DNA of 64,000 nucleotides from Schistosoma mansoni. Taxonomy: Eukaryota; Platyhelminthes; Trematoda; Strigeidida; Schistosomatidae. Made by a program: the position numbers and the translations under genes. This document shows positions 24,901-38,405 of this stretch, one piece after another. The notes beneath the pieces are model-generated. The model saw only the letters and a list, made by a program, of their open reading frames with translations, was not told where the DNA came from and did not search any database. Numbering within the stretch: position 1 is the stretch's first letter; every line of letters begins with the position of its first letter. The stretch covers positions 18,124,435-18,188,434 of the forward strand of contig NC_031495.1 of the NCBI RefSeq assembly GCF_000237925.1, in the 5' to 3' direction.

Positions 24901-27900
24901 TATAGATTATTCTGTTAAAATTATGGTAGATATTGCAGTAACTGATGTTTTCTGCTGGATAAAATCTAAAAGAAAAAAACTTGTTGATCGCTTTTGAACA
25001 TAATTCTACAATCCGTTTGTAACGTGATTCACCACGATCAATATTATGTGTAGCTTTCTAGACTAACAGTGTCCATTATCACAAGAGAATAATAAGTTGG
25101 GGAGTAACACCATTTTTTGTTCAAATAAGACTGCGAAGCGTTGGATAATGTTAGTTTCCATGACGTGATCGGTTAATTCAGAAACAAAAGTAGATACTAA
25201 CCAAACCACCATAGTTTGATTTCACAATTTGTCATTAGTATAATAACTTTAAATTTTGGAAGTGCACAGTCGAATTCAAATATTACTTAGTTGTAATAAC
25301 TTAAAGATTTTGGAACTAAAACGAATTATTATCTATAATTCAACTGTTATTTGATGGAAACATTTAATAATGAGATCAGGTCAATTGATTTTAAACTACT
25401 CTACAAAGTCATTTTTTTGTCAAAACAATAACTTAAATAAATATGAAGTAAACTCTTTATAACTATCACTTACGTTATCGTAAATGAGCACTCTATAATT
25501 GTATGTTTGCTTTTTCACATTATGGCAACGATATTATTTCAAGATGATCATATAAAATTATCTATTAGTAAACATTATCATATGATATATAAACCTAAAA
25601 CTACGTATGCTTCTAAAAGTCCTTAATTTTCGATTAATAAATCTTTTCTTTTGATGTATCTTTTTGATCATATGAATTAGGATTACGAAAAACTTATTTC
25701 TTGACCTGGTATTCTATATTCATTTAACCATATGTATACTACTGGCAAAGTAAATCATATGAACATGATGAAGGATTATTAGATTAGTTGTACTTTTCCA
25801 TTAGGATAATTAATTTATTTATTAACTTTTGTTTATATGTTTGTGACTTTATTATAGATATTATAAAATGAGTATGCGATATAGTTTTAGCGTTAACTTT
25901 TATTCATAGATGAATGTTGTAATAAAATAGATATACCATAGAGGTTCCCAGATCTGTACAAAACCTGTTATAGTAGCTGCGAATTTATCATCACTTGATA
26001 ATGAAATAACGCTTGTATTGTATTAGAATTACGGGTAAAGTGTGCAGTCATGTACAAAATATTTATCATTTGATGCATATACCATGTGAAATTAACAGCA
26101 AGGTAAATAACAACGTGAATATTCTACTTTTAATTATAAGAAATATTATAGACTGTGTTTAACTACGTGTACCGAAACTTGTATACTATCTTAATTGATC
26201 AACATGACAATAAGCACTCACGATATATCGATCGACCACATCCATATCTTATGATTGTTTTAGTCATTTCAATGCCTAAGTGACTTTTCCTAATGGCTAT
26301 AAATTTGTAGTATTGTTTTCCAGTAATAATATCTTTCGTAAATACTAACAATATTCCATATATGAATTTGTGGTTTAATGTTGTTAACACTTGACTTGTA
26401 GTCTCTAAGTCTCAAGTTTCAGTCGAATTTGTTTGTATTGCTGGAGTAGGTTATAGGACAGTAATGAACTTTACGAACATTAAAATAAAATGATTTAACA
26501 GTTTATATCACTTGAATCCAAAAACAAGTTTCCAATGAATCAAATCATACTACATATGATCCTCAGGACAATATCTTCAAAGAAGAGTTCTAATGGTTTT
26601 CCGCTTTAATATTCTGTTCCGCTCCCCCAAACAGATATTTCCATTTATACTAAATGTTTTTCTTTGAAAATCCATCAAATATTTCACAATTTCGTTATTT
26701 ATACATTAATTCAATGGAAAATCGATCTAAATAAGACAACACTTAGCTAACATGTCTAATTTTTTTTTAATATTCATTACTTTTATGCATCTAAAATGTA
26801 CCAAAGTATTATATTTAAAAAGTAATTTTGAATAAATTGAGCATTGGGTAGATTGTTATAAACAAATAATATATTTGTGATATACCAATAAGTAGAAAAA
26901 TTAGATTTTCTGACGTTTCGTGACTCAGTGTAAGTCACTTCTTCAGAGAATAAATAACCAAATTAACATTTTAGATCAGAAGGGGTTTTATGGAGATTTA
27001 GTATTTTCATAGTTGAAAGCGTGAGTCAATTGAAGCTAAACCACCAAGGAAAACCTGGAAGCACTGGACGGCCGTTTCGTCCTGTTGTGGGACTCCTCAG
27101 CAGTGCGCATCCACGATTCCGCACTCGCGAGATCCGAACCCAGGACCTACTAGTCTCGTGCAGTCTCTCATGGATGCGCATTGCTGAGGAGTCTCACAAT
27201 AGGACGAAACGGCCGTCCAGTGCTTCTAGGTTTTCCATGGTGGTCTAGCTTCAATTGACTCATGATTTCAACTATATAATAATTAAATGTTTACCACTAA
27301 AGAGTAATAAATATCAACATAGATTTTTCATTCCTTAAAATTAATTCTAGTCATCGTTAACTCACTGCCTTTTAAATTGTAGATTAAATCGTAAAGCAAT
27401 TTACAATATGAAAAAGGACTCTTCTGATAAACTACAAGCACAACATCTTGATGAATATGCTCTTAGTTTAAAGCCAACTGATGAATTACTATCTGGATCT
27501 ACTAATGTTCCAAAAATCGAGCCAAAGTAAGTTTACAAATTAATAATAATAAGTGAATTTAACTGATTGGTGATTATTCGTTGATGATTATTACACAAGG
27601 GAAACTAAAATGAAATACTTGACTTTTCTAGCTTTTTATGATCATGGAGTGTTTGGAACAATAGGACGCTAAATAAATTTAACAAAACACTTTGAATCTG
27701 GTTCAACAAATAAACAATTGATTTTTGAAGTATGTAGATAGTCCCGCCATCTATTTTTCTGAAAATGGAAATCTCCCGTGAATATCATTTTAACAGACAA
27801 CAAAAATTATTCAATATATCATCAAAAATGTTTAACCTGGCATGGGTATGCATCACAATGCGTTAACAAAGTGATGGAAAATTACTAAGATATAGAAAAA

Positions 27901-30900
27901 AGAACTGTCAAAACAGCAGTGGTACGTGTGGTAATAAAAACTAAACTTAAAAAATCTATTGGAGGAGAAATGGATGAAATTAACGGATTCAAAACATAAA
28001 ATGATTTTAAAACTTAATATTTAGAGAAAGACAAACAGTGAATCCATGTGTCGCGTATTGTGATTGCTTTTGATTCACTTTATATTGACTCTTCTATCGC
28101 CAATTAGAGTAACCCTAACTAGATTGTTTCCACATCTAAATGCAGCGCCTAATAATAATCCCATCAATCACTTGATTTGATGCCAATAGTACTCTCAAGT
28201 ATAGACGTGCAGTAAATTTAGCATACAATTTTTATTAATCCATTCTATCATTAATTTATCGCGTTACATCAGTATTCAACTTTTCCAAACGGTCTTTTCT
28301 AACATCCATTTTTTAAACTTATCTATAATTCATGAATAGTTTAAACATGCCTTCTGAATACATCTTTCAGTTCCTTTACTCCAGAAGAATGGCAAACATT
28401 TTCAACTGCCTCAATAGAAAATGGGGATAAACAATTGCAAAATTCACATGAATTAAGAAGCATTGTTGATGGAATTATACAACAAGTTGCATCTGACATA
28501 AAACGCCAAATTGAAGCAACTAATCGTGCTTTGAACAAAAGAATTTCAGAAACCCGAAGCTCTAAAGCTAAATTAGAAGAATATTTGAGTGCAGTAAGTT
28601 GTTAATTTCCTTTAGTTCAAGCAATCACCAGCTAACAGTTTACAACAACTGCTTTCCCAAATTCAAATAAATGACGTAAGAGAAACGGGTATTTAGAGTC
28701 AACATTAAAAAATATAACTTCTACACCACGGTCTATTTTATCAAGATCCCTTTCTAAATTTTGAAAATAGATCAATGCTAATTAGCTGAAAAGTCGATGA
28801 CACTAACGATATTCAGATATTATTTTAAATATGATGAGCCTGAATTTTGTGTTAAGATAAAGCTTAATTTTTATGTTGACGGCCTAAACTACACATTTAC
28901 TTTGCATTTTCTATGTCAAGCTTTTATTTTTATGACCATATGTAATCAATCAGCATATGCATTTAGTGTAATTCATAGCTTCTCATTATTCAGTTGAAAA
29001 AAATTAAATAAGCAGGATGATTACACTAAAGTACGGAGTTTCCAAGCCTTGTATATTTAAGTACCTCAGTTTCTGTACTAAGATAATTGACATTACAAAT
29101 CTTTAAATCGAATTAAATCAAATGAGTTAAAGTTCTAACTCACAAACTAACGTTATGGTTTTAAGTGATTTGATATAGTATCAAATCAACATCATTTGCG
29201 TAGTACTTCCGTTTACTGACTATAAATATTGATTAATGCTTGCTTAAAACGAGTTGACTTCCCCACCATCTCCAATACGCGTCATGTATGCTTCGCTCGC
29301 TAACATTTGCTCATGTGCTTATAACCTCCTGGTCTGCATCATTCATCAATAAAAATGTAGTTGCCGCTTTTAAAAAAAAAGGTAGTCAAGGTTAATAAGC
29401 GAATAATTAACAAGATCAAAATATGACTCATAATGGACAGGCGAATTGGCTTGGCCAGAAACTAGAATAAAGTATATGGGCTTAAAATATAAACCGATAC
29501 TACAATATAATGAAACAATGCTACTTACTTTATAGCCTCTCTGATCCATTTAACTATTCGATAACACAGTTTCATTGTACAATTTATCCGATCAACTAGC
29601 TAATATACAGTTATTTCCCAGCGTAATGTGTTCTTTGGCCTTCCTCTTTTCCGCTTCCCTTCCGGATTCCAAGTTAGGGCTTGCCTCGTGACGCAGTTTG
29701 ATGATTTCCTATCCTGTCCTATCCAATTCCAACGTCTTTTCCTAATTTCCACTTCGGATATATATATATATATATAATTTACACAAGTTAGTAAATTATT
29801 TTTTAATTGAAATAGATTTTCTCCATCTATTCACTTTAAGATTATCAAAGAAATTTCAAATATGGAAGATACACTCCATGAATTAGAAAAGGCTATCAAA
29901 GAAAAAGATGGTGCTCTACGTCTAGCTGGAACTCGTTTAGGTATACGTAAAGAAAGACCAAATGTTGAATTATGCCGAGACCCAGCAAATTATCGGTAAG
30001 GATATAGAATCTCAAAAGTGAATTTAAATTTCCATTAGTATCTTCAATTATATCTATGATTTTCTGAGTTATTTTAGATTAATACACACATATACACTCA
30101 TCATAAAACGCATTAGTGTAAAGGGTAAAGTTTTTATCAATAAATTAGCACGCGAAATACTTTCAAGCTTAACTGTATGATAATGACATTTTTAGGCACG
30201 GTAAACATAATACTGTGAGTTGGATATTTTTCTACCTATCAAATAATCTAAGATCAATGGTCGAGAGTTGATGCTGTTTAAATCGAAGCCATTGAAGGAG
30301 CCGTGTTGTAACTGAATAATATAAGTTTTTCGTGTCCACGAGATAACACGATAATTCTATTAATCTATCCATTAGATATAGACTGGACAACGTTATTCTA
30401 AAAATATACAATCAGATTATAAGCCACAAGCAGTTCATGCCTAGTAAATCCAGAGTAGAAATCAGTCTTCAAGTACTGGTAAACTGTTTTGTAGTTAACT
30501 TAAAAATTCCTGTTTGTCTTCAGTTGGTGTCCAATCACAGCTCGCTATCACACGAAACATCCAACTCCCAAGTGAAAATATACGGATACACTTTGTATAT
30601 ACTGAGAAGGCAAAGTAATCCATAAATATGTTTCTCACATTTTTAATTCTGAGGGTAGTATTATGTGACCATTACATTTATTTAAACATTCTTTAGTGTG
30701 AATTTAAATTAGGCCCACTCTTTATAAAGAAGGTAATATAAACTTTCTCTTTGTTCAGTGATCCCATCTAGTATCGACTTTTAAAATTTTCATTGAAGTG
30801 ATTACGTGAACAAAGTTTAATAAATTTACCACAAATTCATTTCTTCCTTTTTGTAATATCTTTGCTTTACTAGACTAATTCAAGAAGTAGAAGAAACTAA

Positions 30901-31075
30901 ACGCGATGTTGAACAACTTAGACAAAGGTTACATGCAGCACATGACTCCTTGAAAGCTTTATGTCGTCGTCAGTTGGATTTGGAGGAAGAAATTCAAATT
31001 AAGGCTGCAACTTTGTTTATTGACGAAGTACAATGTATGGGTATACGAGAAAGTATAAAATTTAGTTCATTTTAA
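21929..31075 (+). CDS. TEKT1: Tektin-1, 6 exons, 414 aa
   Basis: Tektins are coiled-coil filament proteins inside the doublet microtubules of cilia and sperm flagella. Exons: 21929-22320, 22361-22489, 27383-27526, 28371-28593, 29841-29995, 30874-31075. Phases agree throughout. Diagnostic blocks in order: [18 protein letters not shown] (exon 2), [12 protein letters not shown] (exon 3), [11 protein letters not shown] (exon 4), the family nonapeptide RPNVELCRD at residues 335-343 (exon 5), and [19 protein letters not shown] and [14 protein letters not shown] (exon 6). These align best with tektin-1. The length is close to the 418 aa of the human protein. Intron 1 is 40 bp. Intron 2 (4893 bp) uses a GC donor, since no in-phase GT donor exists. 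Introns 2 and 4 hold SINE and LINE fragments. The start ATG precedes a tektin-like N-terminus ([16 protein letters not shown]). Confidence 0.96.
27061..27106 (-). ncRNA. Hammerhead ribozyme, intact core
   Basis: On the minus strand: stem I GCACTG pairs with CAGTGC; core CTGAGGA; stem II GTCC with GGAC; GAAAC; four-base GGCC loop; GTC cleavage triplet. All conserved core positions are present. Stem III is only 2 bp, as in the minimal type of schistosome hammerhead. Confidence 0.8.
27178..27223 (+). ncRNA. Hammerhead ribozyme, intact core with wobble pairs
   Basis: The layout matches the left arm, on the plus strand. One G-T wobble appears in stem I (GCATTG with CAGTGC) and one in stem II (GTCT with GGAC). 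Core CTGAGGA, GAAAC and GTC are unchanged. Confidence 0.75.
29590..29757 (-). mobile_element. RTE-like LINE fragment, 3' end of the RT protein
   Basis: Minus-strand translation contains [19 protein letters not shown] and [20 protein letters not shown], a well-known C-terminal motif of schistosome RTE-type reverse transcriptase proteins. It is antisense within TEKT1 intron 4. The same motif recurs at the window end. A TA microsatellite (29758-29776) abuts it. Confidence 0.75.
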
Positions 31076-31137
31076 ATTACAAAATATAAACGTATATGTA
31101 CAATGTAACTAGTAAGTTTTCATTCAACAAAACCAAG

Positions 31138-31143
31138 AATAAA
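31138..31143 (+). terminator. poly(A) signal of TEKT1
   Basis: A canonical AATAAA lies 63 bp after the TEKT1 stop codon. Confidence 0.6.
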
Positions 31144-32159
31144 CACTACTTAGATATACTGCCAGTAATTAAATAGATAGATGTAAATCATTGGTTATTT
31201 GTAAATCAGTGAACGAAACTTCTTGTGATAAATATATTCTTTTATTGGCTTTAACAATAGGGCTTTCATGATATTCTTCTTATATCCGTTAATCAGTTAC
31301 GAAAGGATAACTGTGTTCTTTTAAATTAAACATAAATACTTACTTCTGCTTTTAAAAGTTTTCTTTCTATACAGATAATTATAGTACCCAAAAATTTCAG
31401 TTAAAAGTAGTCTCTAGTCTATGAATACTATCAGCATGATTGTTTAACCTTATTCCAATATAACTTATACTTTTAATATGATGTAAACTCCCTAATTATT
31501 GAAATAAACTTTTTTATTTAGCATTCAGATGTATATCTATTCATTTTATACTTTGATCAAGAGAAGCTGATCATATATGCTGCTAAGTAATTAGATGATT
31601 AGAAACTGAACTGTGTATTAGTACTTTCCACAAAATATAGAGAACTATAAATTTATACGTGGTTGCCTTCGATACATTCAGACGATGCTAATACTGTACT
31701 TCTAATAAGTCTCTCACAAACACTCGATCAATCGTGAATAGAAAATCACAAAATACTGGTCAAGGTGCTACAGCGGCGTCCTCTAGGACACCATTAACTA
31801 ACAGTTAAAGCTGTCTGCCAGTCTATTATAAAGCAATGAAATCAAAATTTTTATCGGAGACTTGATCTTTTGTGTATTCAAATGTTAGGAGGAATGGTTT
31901 CTAATGAAATTACAGTTATTCAAAGTGCATTGACAGCGAATGTCTAAAAGTACGAAATAGTAGTTGTCATGTGATAACTGGTTTCTTCATCTTATATTTT
32001 TATGCTAGAGGCAGTTTCAAATCTGAGGTTAGTCCAAAAACTCATGAAATAATGCTGATGGATCCTATATACATTCTCTGGTTAACCTATTTTCTTAGAG
32101 GATGATTGAATCATCTAGTTTAATTGTCTTTCAATAAGTTGCAAACCATGAAAACGTTT

Positions 32160-35100
32160 TCTTGCGTGCTTCTACACGGTTTTCAACAGTCACAGCTGGC
32201 GAACATGAAACCCGCCGAGTTTTACCCTCAAACTTCCAACTCTATTTGTTTCATGTCTTTGTTCTTGTTCTAAGAGATCCACATTGTTTCATCGGAAGAG
32301 GATTTTACTGAATTTGACCAGATTGAACGATATTATGAACTTTCTGAATTCTAACAATAACAGTTAACATTGTGACTATTAAAACCTTCGCGTCATTTTG
32401 ACTCTTAGTACGATAGCGCAACGTAACATAATTAATTCTATTGGTTATACCGTTTCGCAAAATATCATATACTGTAACATCCATTTGTTTCACTTACGTT
32501 TCTTGAGGAACAGGTTTAAAAGGTTAGTTCGTAATTTCTGGAAGACTAAGTTTATTTTCGAATTTATAGTTTGCTGTCAGAAGGTTGTAGATAGGTGTCG
32601 ACCCGCGATTGACTATGATCATCACTACATGAAGATTACGTGCCAGGTATCGACGTGGATCCCTCGGTAGACCAAAAACCAGAAGGATGTTAATGGTCGC
32701 AATAAGATATTTTTGTTGGCGATCTCGTGGTATCGAAAAAATACCGAGACGTGCCAAAGTTTACGGGCGGAACTGCCGAGAGTAAGCAAGTTCGTGAAAG
32801 GTCACAGGTAACGGAAGGAAAAGTGCGTTTGGTACAGTGAAACAATCACTGATACAATTAGTTATAATATTAATTGTTTCCATTATACCAATCGCGTTCT
32901 CGTCATCAAAGTAGGTCACTACAAAGTCATGGAAAGATTTCAATAAGTTTATATTTTCGGCCTCCGATATGATGGTTTAACTCTGTTTCACACAATCGAA
33001 AGTGGTGGTTAATCTGCTTCACATTGCAGTACAGCTACAGCATTTCTGTTAAGATATCCTCTTCCCTGGAGTTAACCGTTATCAAAAGAGGCTAAGTCAT
33101 TGTCCAACAGTGTCCAGAAATCAGTAATTGATACGCGCTCTCGTACAAAGATTTCTTAGCTCATTTCATTGAGACAGCCACTGGTACTGTTGTACGTAAG
33201 TGAATTTTCTCTGAACAAGTGTTCCTCATGTCAGTTCTGGAATCCGACTTATCACCAATGCATTCGTTGGCGAAGAAAATTAACCCGTAATTTCAGTTTC
33301 TTTTCATTCGTTAATAAAACAGAATACACTAAGTTTATTGTGCTCTCGCACTGGTTTATCATTAGACCACGTTTCCATTAATCTTCCATGTTTTCTTCTG
33401 TTCTTTGGTTGTGTAAATAGTACGTTAGCTTCAACACTAAGCATGGGTCTGGAATCACACAGATTTGACATACTTCTTGGCAGGTTCCTAATGTGCTGGC
33501 TAGAAACTATTTGTAGTGTTGGTTTTCTACAGATAGTTAATCTTGAACGACCCTAGTGCAACACCAGAGTTATTAACCGGATTATGACCCACAAAGCAAC
33601 CACTGGACGAGTGAAGTAAAATTCCCCCCGGGAAGCTACCGTTGTGTTTTAGAAATAGGACATATTCTATTTTTGCTTTGTATTATTCAGTACAAATGGT
33701 ATACATAAAGTCAAAAAACATCAAACAATACATCGATCCAGTCGGCGAGGTCGAAATCCAAAATTAACGTTTAACTTGAGTTAAACTTTCTATAGTTCCA
33801 GCATGTATTTCTTAGGCCCATTTTGTGTTGGTGGACTGAAAATAGGTGCTACGTTTGCATAAACTAACAGAGGAATGACATGCTTGACCACTAAACATAA
33901 ACAAATCAAGTTTTTCAGGACTATTACTTCAACGAAGCAGCCTACTTAAAGAGTGATAACTTCTCGGCCGTGTGGTAATACCCAAGTGAGAGACATCTTG
34001 CACCACAGACTGAAATTGATTTTTTTTTACTCTAAAACCATCTAGGATTTAAAATGAACAAGTGACGGGGCTTGACTAAACTTTGTTTAAAATAACGAGG
34101 GTTAAGTGAACATATTCAAACCATGATGAGTGCAAGTAGATTTTGTATCTTACTATTGAGCTTCAGTACTGATTTATCCCAAGCAACCAAGAAAGGGGAC
34201 AATCTGTTGGAAAGTAAGAGGGAAATGTGCCAACAATTCTCCTTTTTCGTATGTCATGGGGAAACAATGTGAATTTTCTTCCTTGAAATATCACTGAATT
34301 GTCTACACTTCGCGAAATCACATGCCTTATTGTGGACCTCACTCCCAGCTCAAAATGACGTAAGCAACCAATAAAGGGAAGAGTAAATAAAGAGGAAAAG
34401 TCAATCTTTCTCCTGACATCGAATATTTGGAGGTTATTGTTCTTTTTGGGGGAAATGGCACAGTAAAAAATCAGATCCATTCACAGCCGTCCACCGTTCC
34501 GTTTCAACGACCTGACAGGAGGCAGTCATTCCGTATTTTAGTTGCTGAGGGTATGTTGGGTTACACAAATATTGGGTTTTTTCATATATAAGTGGTCTTT
34601 TGCTGAAAGAAAACAACAAAATCATTGCGAAGAACATTGATTTAGCTCTCTCTGTCTTGTCATGCACACGTTGAACCAATTGTTGCTTCGTGACTTCCCG
34701 ATCTCCCTATTTTGAGAAACTTTTGTCCGGTTTGGGTAAATTTTCGTCGAGGGCATCCTGTTCTGTTTTTCTGGTAGCAAAAAGAATTGCAAGCAGATGT
34801 AACCTAGATCGTGGATAAAATGTGGCATGCCTGTATCCCTGCCGTCATATTCTGCTGGCATACATAAGAAGACGAACTCGATCGACTACAAAATATAAAC
34901 TGTATAGTTCATCATTTTCTTAGACATTGCAGTCAATGGAAGATAGATAACACTCACACCTTCCATAATAACAACAGTATCACTAGCCAGACTAGGCGAG
35001 CAGTATGTTAAGATTCAAAGAAGCCAATTTTTAGCTAAGATTCATCAACAGGTAGGGAAGACTGTAGTTTTTTCTAACACTTGTCCTTGTGTAGTATTCT

Positions 35101-36369
35101 TTACGATAGAAAACATGGATTGGAATACAACAAAGTGTGGAGACGTGACATGAACTATTTACTATAAGAAGTTCTTTGTAGTAGTATTTTTAACTAGTAA
35201 ACTGATTTTTCTGCATCAAATGCTGCTGTTTCTGTACCAGTAGTAATAATGCATCAACAAACTTTTGCCCAAATTTTAGTTTCATCTTCTTAGTAGTATC
35301 ATGGGGAGATATACCGATAATCATAACGGGTAACTCTGTGGAAACTAAAAAACTACTAAGTGTTTGCTTTATAAGTACCCGTTTCGTTACGAAAACTTGT
35401 AGTACTGTAACAGTTTGGACTTTTCGCTAGAATGTTGCGTTGTACACTTAAGTTTCTTCACTATGACAGTATATTCGGGTAAATTATTGTGGTGACATTG
35501 TTTCCCGAAGCAAATAATACTGAAAAGATGTACATTCGACATGTAACACTTTCAGAAGGTCGGCAGTGGTGAACGTGAAGACATTCATCCAATCAGATGG
35601 CATGGCTCAACCTTGAAGATGTGTTCATTATGTTTAACTTATTATTATTCCCCGACCACCTCAGGAGTACACGTTTTACGGCAGTATACGAGGTGGAAAG
35701 TATTTTTTCTAATCATTAGGCGCGCTAACATAGAGGTTCTTATCGGTATCCGTCATAAGAGTATTCTCACGACGTGAGGGACAAAATACAAAAGTGTCAT
35801 AGAGAGAAACAATAACATGTATATACTGATTTAGGGTTATAACTATTCACTTCTGTTTCATAGGTGCAGTGTTCAGTACTAATGAATATAGCTGTATGTC
35901 ATACATCAGGTCAACAGTTTTTTGATATACTATGGCATTTAGACGTCGTCGTAACTTTTTATGTCTATTATATTATTTTGTTTTGGAATAGTAACACTGC
36001 AGTTTGAGAAAGCGCTATTGTTGAAATGTATTTTTATGTTTAACTTGATATTTAATGGACCTTTTTCTTACTGTGCGATGAATTTCTGACTTGCTTGTGA
36101 AACGCTTGGATTAGTGAAGTGTATCCTACAAAAGCCAGTTTGATTTCATATGCATTGACCTACTAGGACATATTCTTAATTAGTGATCCACTACTTATAC
36201 CGTCCTCTGAAGATCACCATACATGACATTGAGACTTTTCACTTACAAAGAATATACATAACGATCGTTGCCCGAGCATCTGTCTATTACTATTTCCTTG
36301 AACATTGTAGTGTTTTTATCTTTCAATAAATTTACTTAAACATATTATACGACGATTGCAATCGGCTAC
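32160..36369 (-). other. Unassigned, coding-like debris next to a gypsy fossil
   Basis: Several minus-strand frames at 32300-34860 follow one another and have less AT-biased composition than flanking DNA. None of their products is recognised. It may be part of the neighbouring gypsy fossil or a different decayed element. Confidence 0.3.
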
Positions 36370-38405
36370 GTTAAGAAATGGCACTGCTTGTCGCAGGTAA
36401 GTTGTTCGGTGCTAACTCTGAGGTGGGTTTAGGCGATTTTATTGTTGTTTGTTTTTTAATGCTCACTGAAAACTCTGGTTGTATTTTTTCGATGCTAACA
36501 GTGTCATGTTTATCTGCTCTTCCCACTGTGACTATTTTGCTGTCTTTTCAGATGATTTAAAAAGGACCATCATAAGGGGTTTGTACGGCTGTCGTACTTT
36601 ATCATTTCTGGCGAATACATGTAAGCATTCGTCTAATTCAATGGGTACGAATGATATTGCTTTCTAGGTTCGTGGTTTGAAGGACATAATGGACTTCATC
36701 TGTTGTTTCAGTTGTTGTACGTAATTGGTTATGTCTGTTGGAGTATCGTTTGAACTGTTAAAAAATTCACCTGTAAACGCAACGTTATGTCATAAAAACA
36801 ACAGCACAGCAACTGAGGTCTTGTTTGATAGTTGGGAGGATGCTTAATAATACAAGAGGACGCTTGATATCTCATTTGCGACCTCTCCTTGTGGTTGTCA
36901 CAGAGGCTTTTAGCTGTCAATGAAACCTTTTTGTCATTCAGATAGCTGCTTTATGATAGGTTGTAGTGCTTATCTTCTTTATGCTGAAAGTTTCCGTAAG
37001 CTACTGGAACAGCTTGCTTTCACCCTGGGCTGCACGACTGGACGTAATTTTTGTTGTGACACCAGGGTTTGCAACCCGTTGTTTCACCAATATGTTTGCC
37101 ACAGTTGATTCTGTCGTGTCTTTTGGCGGGACAGATGTGGCCCATCTCTTGAATCTGCCCATACATTGTAAGAAATGTTTATGCTTATCGGAACTTGCTA
37201 ATGGTCTAACGACTTTAGTATGAATTTGGTGGAAAATAGCGCTATTGGCAGGGAAAATACCAGAAGGAGGTATAATGTTTCCGTGAGCTTTTGACTACTA
37301 GCATTGGATAAATTCTCGTGCCCGTTTACGTAAGTCTTTGGCCATACAAATCAGTCCGTGACAAGCTTTATACCTTCTTGAGATATGCTGTGTAACTTTT
37401 CGAATAGGTTTCGTCTCATGTAATAAGGTATCAAGGGGCGATTTTTATCTGTCGAGATATCACAGGTCAAGTATCCTTGTTGTTTACAAGGATTTGTTGT
37501 AAAAATAAAGTTGCTTCGTTGGGTTGAATAAGTTTGTCTAGCTCCGTAGTGAGCTTTTGACTTTTCGCTATGAATTGATGACTGATATCAGAGGTGGAAA
37601 ATATATTAATATTTAATCTCAATAATGTGTCACCAGCATCTTTTTTTAACATATCGGTTGCAGCTTATGGAATGAACCCCAGTTGGCAAATTTTACGCGG
37701 AGAATATTTGTCGTGATTATGTATTAAGGCTTTGGTTGTTGGTTTTTGATCAGTAAATAACATGAAGGAATCTCCTTCTAACACGTGCCTGAAGTATTTG
37801 ATAACTAAGTAGACAGCTTGAAGTTCCCTGTCAAAAGTGCTACATTCTATTTGTGTTACATCAAGCTTTCTCGAGATAAATGCAAGAGACTTCCGTTACT
37901 GATTGACACGTAACCGAAATACAACACTTGTTGTTACATTAGAAGAGTTGGTTATTGCTGCTAAATTTGCATCAACATTTCTCCATACAAGCAACACCTG
38001 CATGTTCAGGGCGTTTGTCAACCTTTCAAATGCCCGAATTTCTCGTGGTGTCATCGTAACCGATTTACCAAGTCCTGATAAAAAGTTTGTTCGTGGTTTC
38101 ACTATGCTAGCACACTTCGGAATGAAGCACAGGTAGAAGTTGATCAACGTCCTAGGTTCTGGGTTAATCGGGAAAAGGATAGATTTTGATGACTTGTGTT
38201 AACTCAGAAACTTGTTTTATACCTTGGTTATTGAGCACATGGCTTAAAAATGAAGAGGATCGTCTCCCGAACTCATATTTGTCAGGATTCACTACTAATT
38301 TATACCAGTCCAGTTTCTCGAAAAGGATTTTTATATGAGTTATCTGTTACTTTCACCTTTGTCGGCTAAGAGTTAGACATCTATGTAAGCATATACTGAC
38401 GGTAA
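36370..38405 (-). mobile_element. Broken Ty3/gypsy retrotransposon, pol region (fossil)
   Basis: Read from right to left, similarity runs in the usual pol order: end of reverse transcriptase (near 38100-38400), RNase H (near 37650-37860) and integrase with its C-terminal part (near 36480-37400). It is truncated upstream and broken many times, probably more than ten, so it is old. No flanking LTR pair was found. It is a fossil without coding function. Confidence 0.75.

Larger units (their letters stand above)
26972..27280. repeat. Inverted pair of second-family SINE ends with two hammerheads
   Basis: The left arm (27009-27114) and right arm (27169-27275) are near-exact reverse complements of about 107 bp. 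A 54-bp spacer holds the inverted B box (GATCCGAACCCAGGAC). Each arm carries a hammerhead, one per strand. It lies in TEKT1 intron 2. Confidence 0.85.
22490..27382 (+). other. GC-AG intron of TEKT1 (intron 2)
   Basis: The exon 2 end reads CTGAG followed by GCAAGT, the classic strong GC-donor context. The acceptor is ATTGTAG. Only this donor gives the phase needed for exon 3 and keeps the tektin alignment ungapped (EQLR followed by LNRKAIYN). Apart from the inverted SINE pair at 26972-27280, it holds AT-rich sequence without recognisable genes. The 100-codon open frame at 22587-22889 has no family resemblance. Confidence 0.85.
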
